Positions 6,299 to 10,972 of a DNA stretch of 10,972 bases are shown here, one piece after another. The position numbers and the translations under genes were made by a program. Source of the DNA: Hyphomonadaceae bacterium UBA1001 (GTDB taxonomy: Bacteria > Pseudomonadota > Alphaproteobacteria > Caulobacterales > Aquidulcibacteraceae); assembly GCA_002291875.1 (NCBI GenBank), contig DBAV01000037.1, positions 1 to 10,972 of the forward strand, in the 5' to 3' direction. The first letter of the stretch is position 1. Each line of letters opens with the position of its first letter. A model generated the notes under the pieces. The model did no database searches. It saw only the letters and a program-made list of their open reading frames with translations, and had not been told where the DNA came from.

Positions 6299-6901
6299 AT
6301 GCGCGCCGCCATCGCCGCCCTCGCCGTCCTCGGAGTGACGGTTCCGTTCGCCGCCCCCGCCCTCGCCGATGCCGTGCGCGACGCGGGCAACCGCTTCATT
6401 CTGGGCGGCGCCGACGGCTTCCGCTTTGACCCGCCCAAGACCGAGGGCAATTTCACCATCTTCACCGCCGCCTCGGACAATGCCGACTGCATCGTGTCGA
6501 TCAATGACACGCCCGAGAACGCCTCGGCGTCGGCCGATGGCTTTCGCAACGGCCTGCGCCAGCCCATTCCCGACCGCAACTGGGACATCTATGCGCGCAA
6601 TACCGGCTTTTTCCGCGATGCCCCGCTGCAGAAAGGCATGCCCACGATCGAGCAGGTGGGCGACTGGCCGGTCCAGATGCTGACCGGCACCTATGAGGGC
6701 AATCCCGTCATCATCGCCTTCCATGGCCGACCCGGCGCCCAGGCCGTGGCGGTCTGCGCCGCCTACGAGACCGGCACGGCGATCGAGGCCTCGATGCGCA
6801 GCTTTGCCACCGCCATCACCAGCCCGCGCGACGCCGAGTGGGCACCCGTGATCGCACCCGCGGCCGACACCCCGACGGTGAACGCCCCCTCCAGCCGCTG
6901 A
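6299..6901 (+). CDS. Exported protein of unknown function
   Basis: A 200-residue protein with a clear Sec signal peptide: MRAA, a hydrophobic core at about 4-22 and a likely cleavage after Ala-Leu-Ala at 21-23. The mature part has mixed alpha/beta composition, with two cysteines (64 in NADCIVSIND and 153 in VAVCAAYETG) that could form a disulfide, aromatic-rich patches such as NWDIYARNTGFF (94-105), and an Ala/Pro-rich tail from about 181. I do not recognise the family. No lipobox or membrane anchor is seen, so it is probably soluble in the periplasm. I chose the ATG at 6299 because it begins the signal peptide exactly and has a purine-rich AGAAAGA upstream; a GTG at 6266 in frame would add 11 polar residues inside the hairpin. 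Codon use matches its neighbours. It lies downstream of the envelope protease and regulator, which hints at an envelope role, but the hairpin leader separates it. Confidence 0.85.
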   Translation: MRAAIAALAVLGVTVPFAAPALADAVRDAGNRFILGGADGFRFDPPKTEGNFTIFTAASDNADCIVSINDTPENASASADGFRNGLRQPIPDRNWDIYARNTGFFRDAPLQKGMPTIEQVGDWPVQMLTGTYEGNPVIIAFHGRPGAQAVAVCAAYETGTAIEASMRSFATAITSPRDAEWAPVIAPAADTPTVNAPSSR

Positions 6902-6907
6902 GGCGGG

Positions 6908-6926
6908 ACGCCATGACCTGCGGCGT
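6908..6926. terminator. Short stem between convergent genes
   Basis: ACGCC (6908-6912) can pair with GGCGT (6922-6926) across a nine-base loop in the 25-base gap between two convergent stop codons. It could act in both directions but is short and lacks a T-run on either strand, so support is weak. Confidence 0.2.
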
Positions 6927-7562
6927 TCAGGCGCCGCGGGTCGCCATGTCGTCGGCGCGAAAGCGCAGCCGGCAGGCCTCTTCGGCCATGGCCTGCACCG
7001 CCAGCAGGATCTGGAGCCGGTTCGGCGCCAGCGCGGCGCGCGGCTCGCCCCGGCACGCCTCCATCGGCAGCGGCACGCCCACCAGGGCGGCGCGCACATT
7101 GCCCTCGGCCGCCAGCGAGAACAGGCACCGGTTCGCCACCAGGGCCGGCGGGCGAACCGCGATCTGGGCGGCCACCCCCTCGGAGGCGGCGGCGCGGGCC
7201 AGCGCGCCCGCGTCCACCCCGGCATCCAGCGCATCCGCCCCGCGTGGCATCAGCCGCGGGCCGGGCCAGCACACCCCTGATGAATCCGCACTGCGCCAGT
7301 CGGCGGCATTGTGCGCCCACCCCGACACCGACACCGCCGTGTCCTGGGGCCGCGACTCCAGCAGCAGCACCACCCGGGCCGCGCCGACCACCTCGCGCAG
7401 GGCCCCGACCGACAGCGACCACAGCGAGGCGACCCGCCCGGTCCGCAGGCGCGCAAGATCGGGCATCCATCGTTGGGCAGCCAGGGTGTCGACGATCTCG
7501 ACCGCCGTGTTGACCGGCGCCCATGGCGCAGGTCCAAAGGCCACAAGGGCGATTTCCGGCAT
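6927..7562 (-). CDS. Pyroglutamyl-peptidase-fold (peptidase C15-like) protein, probably inactive
   Basis: A 211-residue protein, the usual length of pyrrolidone-carboxylate peptidase (Pcp), whose order of motifs follows that family. It opens with IALVAFGPAPWAPVNTA (4-20), like the Pcp start of hydrophobic strand, GFGPF and NP. It then has VVLLLES (64-70), VSVSGWAHNAAD (77-88) at the place of the family's ERxAxNxxD, ALVANRCLFSL (140-150) at the place of YVCNHxxY, and AALVGVPLPME (158-168) at the place of xFIHVPxLPE. By this alignment the catalytic Glu, Cys and His become Ser80, Ala143 and Gly162. Family knowledge says Pcp removes N-terminal pyroglutamate; here that activity is unlikely. Cys146 is three residues off and might substitute only if the alignment shifts. 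Third codon positions are strongly G/C, so the gene is real. The ATG at 7562 starts directly at the first strand; in-frame starts further upstream lack conserved character. Confidence 0.68.
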   Translation of the reverse strand: MPEIALVAFGPAPWAPVNTAVEIVDTLAAQRWMPDLARLRTGRVASLWSLSVGALREVVGAARVVLLLESRPQDTAVSVSGWAHNAADWRSADSSGVCWPGPRLMPRGADALDAGVDAGALARAAASEGVAAQIAVRPPALVANRCLFSLAAEGNVRAALVGVPLPMEACRGEPRAALAPNRLQILLAVQAMAEEACRLRFRADDMATRGA

Positions 7563-7831
7563 GCTGAACCCCCGTCCCCATCCGCCGACCATCGCCACCC
7601 GACGCCCCATTCGGCAAAGTGTCGCGACTTCGTCGCACGAGTGACACAAAGATGAACGCCGGGCCATAGCCATCCGTGCGCCATCGCCGCATCGCGGTCG
7701 CGCCCGTGGCGCGCGCGCCACAACCGCGCCGTCATGCACGCGGCAGGCCGCCCCGCGTCCACCCGGCTGGACAAAGCCCTTTGGCTGGGCAAGACGCGCC
7801 TGCGGTTCAGCCCGCCTTGAAAGTGCCCATC
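7563..7831. promoter_or_regulatory. Divergent intergenic region with a composite inverted repeat
   Basis: These 269 bases separate the peptidase-fold gene from the dehydrogenase and must hold both promoters unless transcription comes from outside. At 7619-7647 there is a nested repeat: GTGTC, then GCGAC-TTC-GTCGC, six bases, then GACAC. No -35/-10 pair is convincing. A 28-codon reading frame at 7734-7820 is the only small one that caught my attention, and I do not consider it a supported gene. Confidence 0.4.
7619..7647. repeat. Nested inverted repeat (operator or hairpin)
   Basis: The inner arms GCGAC (7624-7628) and GTCGC (7632-7636) surround TTC. The outer arms GTGTC (7619-7623) and GACAC (7643-7647) extend it with a six-base bulge on one side. 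On the minus strand the element is followed by TTT, so it could terminate antisense transcription. Its place upstream of both divergent genes fits an operator better. Confidence 0.35.
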
Positions 7832-8662
7832 ATGTCCACACCCCCGCGCCGTCCCCCGCTGCTCCTTGTCGACGAAAACCAGGGCGGTGGCGAACCATCG
7901 CTCTTCGACCTCGGAGGCAAGGTCGCCGTCATCACGGGCTCCTCGCGCGGGATCGGCCGCGCCATCGCCGAACAGATGGCCGCCCACGGCGCACGGGTGG
8001 TGGTGTCGTCGCGCAAGAAGGACGCCTGCGACGAGGTGGTCGCCGCCATCGACGCCCGCCATGGCGAGGGCACGGCGCTGGCGGTCGCGTGCAACATTTC
8101 CTCCAAGGACGCCCTGCAGCACCTGGTGGACCAGACGATGGCCGCGTTCGGCCGCATCGACACCGTGGTCTGCAATGCCGCCTCCAACCCCTATTTCGGG
8201 CCGATGGCGGGCATCACCGACGAGCAGTTCACCAAGATCCTGCATAACAACATCATCTCGAACCACTGGCTGATCTCGATGTGCGCGCCCCAGATGCGCC
8301 AGCGGCGCGAGGGTTCGGTGATCATCATCTCGTCGATCGGCGGGCTGCAGGGGTCGGACCTGATCGGCGCCTACAACATCTCCAAGGCCGCCGACATGCA
8401 GCTGGCGCGCAATCTGGCCGTCGAGTTCGGCCCCGACCAGGTGCGCGTGAACACCATCGCGCCGGGGCTGGTGCAGACCGACTTTGCCCGCGCCCTGTGG
8501 GAGAATCCTGAAATCCTGAAGGTTTCGACCGCCGGCTCGTGCCTCAAGCGCATCGGCCAGCCCGACGAGATCGCCGGCATGGCGGTGTTCCTGGCCAGCC
8601 GGGCGGGTGCCTTTACCACCGGCCAGACCTTTGTGATCGACGGCGGGGCGATGGCGGTATGA
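7832..8662 (+). CDS. SDR family oxidoreductase, DHRS4-like, probably NADP(H)-dependent
   Basis: A 276-residue classical short-chain dehydrogenase. After a 25-residue polar N-terminal extension come FDLGGKVAVITGSSRGIG (25-42) with the Gly-rich cofactor loop, SSRKKDAC (59-66), where Arg61 follows the second strand and fits NADP(H) preference, Ser168 in SSIGG, and Tyr181 and Lys185 in YNISK. The family NNAG is replaced by CNAASNPYFG (114-123), which resembles the SNAAVNPFFG of mammalian DHRS4 carbonyl reductases, as does the APGLVQTDFARALW passage (210-223). The substrate is unknown, perhaps a keto or retinal-type carbonyl or an acyl-chain intermediate. I chose the ATG at 7832 because the sequence before it is Arg/Pro-rich without homology; the ribosome binding site is weak (GAAAG about nine bases upstream). 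A MAPEG gene follows after 25 bases and is probably co-transcribed. Confidence 0.9.
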   Translation: MSTPPRRPPLLLVDENQGGGEPSLFDLGGKVAVITGSSRGIGRAIAEQMAAHGARVVVSSRKKDACDEVVAAIDARHGEGTALAVACNISSKDALQHLVDQTMAAFGRIDTVVCNAASNPYFGPMAGITDEQFTKILHNNIISNHWLISMCAPQMRQRREGSVIIISSIGGLQGSDLIGAYNISKAADMQLARNLAVEFGPDQVRVNTIAPGLVQTDFARALWENPEILKVSTAGSCLKRIGQPDEIAGMAVFLASRAGAFTTGQTFVIDGGAMAV

Positions 8663-8687
8663 ACCGCAAGCACGGGGGAATGAGACG

Positions 8688-9104
8688 ATGGACCAGACCA
8701 TGATGGCCGCGCTGGCGCCGGTGGCGCTCTATGCGGGGCTGAACATTCTCGTGCTGATGGCGCTGGCCCTGCACGTCGTGGGCGCCCGGGTGCGCCACAA
8801 GGTGCTGATCGGTGATGGCGGGGTCGAGGAGGTGCTGCGCGCCATCCGCGCCCATGCCAATGCGGTCGAATACGTGCCGGTGATCCTGGTGGGGCTGGCG
8901 GTGCTGGCGCTCAGCGGCGCACCGGGCTGGCTGGTGCATGCCAGCGGGGCGGCACTGACGCTGGGGCGGGTGCTGCACGGGGTGGGCCTGAACGCCAATG
9001 CGGGCACCAGTTTCGGCCGGGCGGCGGGCACGCTGCTGACCTGGGCGGCGATGCTGGCGGTGGCGGTGGGCCTGGTGTGGACGGCCATCACCACCCTGAC
9101 CTGA
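8688..9104 (+). CDS. MAPEG family integral membrane protein
   Basis: A 138-residue protein with four predicted membrane helices at about 9-32, 62-78, 80-97 and 113-134. Two family signatures are visible: RAIRAHANAVEYVPVIL (51-67), matching the RxxxNxxE glutathione-binding motif of the first loop, and LGRVLHGVGLN (92-102), matching the second conserved GRxxH block. MAPEG proteins include membrane glutathione transferases, but for bacterial members the reaction is mostly undefined. It sits 25 bases after the dehydrogenase with GGGGGA (8674-8679) eight bases before the ATG, which supports the start and a two-gene operon. Its stop is only ten bases from the stop of the convergent VTT gene. Confidence 0.9.
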   Translation: MDQTMMAALAPVALYAGLNILVLMALALHVVGARVRHKVLIGDGGVEEVLRAIRAHANAVEYVPVILVGLAVLALSGAPGWLVHASGAALTLGRVLHGVGLNANAGTSFGRAAGTLLTWAAMLAVAVGLVWTAITTLT

Positions 9105-9114
9105 CCCGCGCGCG

Positions 9115-9954
9115 CTAGTCCCGGGCCGGGCCAAAGCGCCGGCCCAGCCAGGGACGGACCACGAACACGATCAGCAGCCACAGGATCGCCGCCGCCGCCA
9201 GGAACAGGATGGCGGCGCGGTTCTCGGCGCGGAACAGCTCGTTGATGCCGTGGCCCGCAAACGCCACCAGCACGATCTTGGGCACGATCCCAAGCCCGGT
9301 TCCGCCGATGAAGTGGGACCAGCGCACCCGCGCTGCGCCCAGCGCCATGTTGACGATGATGAAGGGGGCGGACGGGACGTTGCGGATCACTGCCGAGGTC
9401 AGAAACCCGTTCTGGCCAACAAAGCCGATGATGCGCCGCACCGCCCGGCCGCCGAACCGCGACACCGCGTCCGCTCCCGCCGCGCGCCCCAGCGCAAACC
9501 CCACCAACGCCGATGCCATGGTGGCACACCAAGACAGGATGATCCCCTGCGAGGGCGTGAAAACGGCCACCGTCGCGGCAATCAGGACGAATTGCGGGGC
9601 ACCGATGAACGCCAGCACGGTGAAGGCGGCGGCCACCGCCAGCGGCGCCCACCATGCATCGCGCACCGGCTCGAAATAGGCCGCAAGCGGACCCTGCTGC
9701 ACGTCCACGAACAGCACGCCCGCCGCCAGGATGGCCCCGGCGATCGAGAACAGCACCGCCGCGATCCAGATCGCCCGGACCGATTTGGCGTCCATCTCGG
9801 TCAGAAAGCGCGCGACCCGGTTCATCGGCCCGGCTTGTGAACCGGCCTCGGCGGGCGCGTCGTCGCCCGGTGCATCTGTGGGCCGCGAGGCGTTGCCGGC
9901 CCCCGGTGGGGTGGCCGCAGGCGAGGAGGTGGATGGTGTCGTGGTGTCGGCCAT
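9115..9954 (-). CDS. TVP38/TMEM64 (VTT domain) family inner-membrane protein
   Basis: A 279-residue multi-pass protein, distantly related to DedA. The first 45 or so residues are Ala/Pro/Thr/Asp-rich and look disordered. Membrane segments follow at about 60-83, 103-122, 123-157 (partly re-entrant), 185-206, 214-234 and 247-267. The VTT core is recognisable as FIGAPQFVLIAATVAVFTP (116-134), GFALGRAAG (152-160), RNVPSAPFIIVNMALGAARV (191-210) and FIGGTGLGIVPKIVLVAFAG (215-234), including the conserved Arg and Pro residues. Homologues are implicated in lipid handling or transport across membranes, but no substrate can be named. The ATG at 9954 is directly preceded by an in-frame GTG at 9957; AGGA lies ten and seven bases before them respectively, so either may be used. 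It lies downstream of the DUF3035 gene in the same direction. Confidence 0.88.
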   Translation of the reverse strand: MADTTTPSTSSPAATPPGAGNASRPTDAPGDDAPAEAGSQAGPMNRVARFLTEMDAKSVRAIWIAAVLFSIAGAILAAGVLFVDVQQGPLAAYFEPVRDAWWAPLAVAAAFTVLAFIGAPQFVLIAATVAVFTPSQGIILSWCATMASALVGFALGRAAGADAVSRFGGRAVRRIIGFVGQNGFLTSAVIRNVPSAPFIIVNMALGAARVRWSHFIGGTGLGIVPKIVLVAFAGHGINELFRAENRAAILFLAAAAILWLLIVFVVRPWLGRRFGPARD

Positions 9955-9969
9955 CACCGCACCGTCCTA

Positions 9970-9996
9970 GGGGATGTGCGTGCGGGCCGCACCCCC
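9970..9996 (-). terminator. Possible hairpin between the lipoprotein and VTT genes
   Basis: GTGCG-GGC-CGCAC at 9980-9992 is a perfect five-base stem with a three-base loop, flanked by GGGG (9970-9973) and CCCC (9993-9996), which can extend it with a bulge. It lies in the 68-base gap between the two minus-strand genes. No T-run follows, so it may attenuate or terminate the lipoprotein transcript, or be a chance GC-rich fold. Confidence 0.25.
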
Positions 9997-10022
9997 GAAA
10001 CCCTGAGGTCGCCTGCGCTGGA

Positions 10023-10559
10023 TCAGGTTCCCGGCAGCTTGGGGGCGTTGCGGCGCGGCGGCGCGATGGTGACGGCCTGCCCGCCGGTGGCGCGCTCGAT
10101 CGCCAGGCGCTCGCGTTCGGCGCGCTGGGCGTCGGCTGCCGGATCGCCCGTCGAGGGGACCGGTGCGGTCGGGTCCAGCACCCGGTCGGCAAAGGCCTCG
10201 GGCTTGCGCACCATGTCCGCGCTCTCGCGGTCGATGGTCGAGCGGATGGTGGGATCGGTGGCGCTGGCGCCGGCCGCGGCCACCAGCGCGCGCTCGCCGG
10301 CCGAGGCGTTGGCGCCAAGGTCGCGACCGAACAGGGCCGCGCGCACCTGGGCGTCGGGGCGCAGATCCTGGGGGCGGGTTTCGCCCGGGGCCGGCGGACG
10401 CAGATTGTAGTCCGGCGGGATCACCAGCGGGGCGGTGGTGACGACACGGAACTCGTCCGGGGCGACCTTTTCCACGCCCAGCGCCTCGCGCATGCCGGTA
10501 CACCCCGCCAGCGTGCCGGCCGCTGCAAGGACGGCGATGGCGGTCAGGGGCTTGCTCAT
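10023..10559 (-). CDS. DUF3035 family outer-membrane-type lipoprotein
   Basis: A 178-residue lipoprotein: a basic start, a hydrophobic stretch and the lipobox Leu17-Ala18-Gly19-Cys20. Thr follows the cysteine, so there is no Asp retention signal and the outer membrane is the expected destination. The passage PDEFRVVTTAPLVIPPDYNL (34-53) and the nearby proline-rich stretch are the hallmark of DUF3035, found mainly in Rhodobacterales and related alphaproteobacteria. The rest is charged and probably extended or helical, with an Ala/Arg/Glu-rich helix at about 141-158. Some databases link this family to a BAM-complex subunit named BamF; I cannot confirm that from the sequence. The ATG at 10559 begins the signal peptide and has GGAG eight bases upstream on its strand, so the start is secure. 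Confidence 0.9.
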   Translation of the reverse strand: MSKPLTAIAVLAAAGTLAGCTGMREALGVEKVAPDEFRVVTTAPLVIPPDYNLRPPAPGETRPQDLRPDAQVRAALFGRDLGANASAGERALVAAAGASATDPTIRSTIDRESADMVRKPEAFADRVLDPTAPVPSTGDPAADAQRAERERLAIERATGGQAVTIAPPRRNAPKLPGT

Positions 10560-10810
10560 GGTGCACACTCCGCGCGGTGCGCCCCGTGCAACGGGCGCGT
10601 GTCCGAAACCTTGGATGGCGTCTAGCGCGACCCGCGCGCCCGCGCCAATCGCTTTCGCACCCCTGCCCGCCATCTCGCCACGGCCCGCGGCGGCAGTGTG
10701 GCGCCCGTGCGCCGGATCGAAGACCGGCCCATATGACCGCCCCCCAAGGGCACTCGTCACGGACCCGTGATCCTGCTAGCACCCCAGGAGACCACAGGGA
10801 GGACAGGGAC
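10560..10810. promoter_or_regulatory. Divergent intergenic region with a 14-base palindrome
   Basis: The 251 bases between the lipoprotein gene and the rightmost gene hold no supported reading frame. TCACGG-AC-CCGTGA at 10757-10770 is a perfect six-base-arm palindrome about 40 bases before the plus-strand ATG, placed like an operator. TGCTAG at 10774-10779 could be part of a -10 region, but no -35 stands out at normal spacing. GGGAGGA at 10797-10803 is a strong ribosome binding site for the gene at 10811. Confidence 0.4.
10757..10770. repeat. Perfect inverted repeat, operator-like
   Basis: TCACGG (10757-10762) and CCGTGA (10765-10770) are exact reverse complements separated by AC. The site is 54-41 bases before the ATG of the rightward gene, within the shared promoter region of two divergent genes. 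Confidence 0.35.
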
Positions 10811-10972
10811 ATGGCGGGATTTGCGGGCATCACCATCGGTCACGCCAGGCGGTGTCTGGGCTGGGGCCTTGTCGCCATCGCCGCCCTCGCCTTCGCCCTG
10901 CCCGCCGAAGCCCAGCGCCGCCGGACCGAAGCACCGCCCCGCATCGACCTCGCCACGCCCGAGGGCGCGCTG
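10811..10972 (+). CDS. Exported protein, N-terminal fragment, function unknown
   Basis: The 54 visible residues comprise a likely Sec signal peptide: basic residues at 11-14, a hydrophobic core at about 16-31 and probable cleavage after Ala-Glu-Ala at 32-34. A basic QRRR patch and the start of a mature domain (RIDLATPEGAL) follow. The gene is cut by the right edge and the remaining sequence is too short for family assignment. The start is well supported by GGGAGGA seven bases before the ATG. It is divergent from the DUF3035 lipoprotein gene. Confidence 0.75.
   Translation, partial: MAGFAGITIGHARRCLGWGLVAIAALAFALPAEAQRRRTEAPPRIDLATPEGAL

Noticed and set aside
7563..7739. N-terminal extension of the peptidase-fold gene to 7739
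   Set aside because: The extra 59 residues are Arg-rich, without conserved character, and precede the first strand of the fold; Pcp proteins begin at the strand starting at 7562.
7250..8701. Long minus-strand frame opposite the short-chain dehydrogenase
   Set aside because: It is a His/Gly/Asp-rich shadow of the plus-strand dehydrogenase, which carries all SDR motifs.
8680..8703. Tiny frame (ATG at 8680, seven codons plus stop) overlapping the MAPEG start
   Set aside because: It begins directly at the ribosome binding site with no spacing, so it cannot be initiated well; the ATG at 8688 has correct spacing.
9985..10030. TPP riboswitch-like words on the minus strand (GAACCTGATC followed closely by CAGCGCAGG)
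   Set aside because: The first word is formed by the last codons and stop of the DUF3035 gene, the GGCTGAGA/ACCC half of the element is absent in the right place, and the downstream gene is a VTT protein with no thiamine link.

Overview
The window looks like chromosomal DNA from a very GC-rich alphaproteobacterium, most likely Rhodobacterales (Paracoccaceae/Roseobacteraceae). The evidence is strong G/C preference at third codon positions, a DUF3035 lipoprotein (a family concentrated in that order), a group-2 PyrF, a poly-hydroxybutyrate-type 3-hydroxybutyrate dehydrogenase and a DegP/response-regulator pair. I saw no tRNA, rRNA, CRISPR array, insertion sequence, phage gene or attachment site. 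Genes are tightly packed; the largest gap is about 270 bases.

Layout. Bases 1-2782 hold a minus-strand gene string read right to left: a four-helix DUF350 membrane protein, a membrane-anchored trypsin-like protease, orotidine-5'-phosphate decarboxylase (pyrF), and the N-terminal part of an HlyD-type efflux/secretion adaptor that runs off the left edge. Gaps are 8 and 27 bases, and the last junction is a GTGA stop/start overlap, so this is probably one operon. Divergent from it, on the plus strand, is 3-hydroxybutyrate dehydrogenase (2879-3661). Then comes a periplasmic Do-type protease (3889-5418) whose end overlaps the start of an OmpR/PhoB-type response regulator (to 6139). An exported protein of unknown function follows (6299-6901), preceded by a 59-base leader with two hairpins that could re-pair with each other.

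Convergent to that is a minus-strand gene (6927-7562) that I read as a pyroglutamyl-peptidase-fold (peptidase C15) protein in which all three catalytic positions appear substituted. Divergent from it are a DHRS4-like short-chain dehydrogenase and a MAPEG-family membrane protein (7832-9104), likely an operon. The right end has two minus-strand genes, a TVP38/TMEM64 (VTT) membrane protein and a DUF3035 lipoprotein, and a divergent exported protein cut by the right edge.

How they fit. Much of the window concerns the cell envelope: two trypsin-fold proteases, a response regulator, an outer-membrane-type lipoprotein, several small membrane proteins and an export adaptor, interspersed with housekeeping (pyrF) and carbon-storage (3-hydroxybutyrate) metabolism. 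I see no clear-cut new defence or mobile system. The most unusual items are the apparent dead peptidase, the switch-like leader at 6212-6270, and the DegP-coupled response regulator without a sensor kinase beside it.
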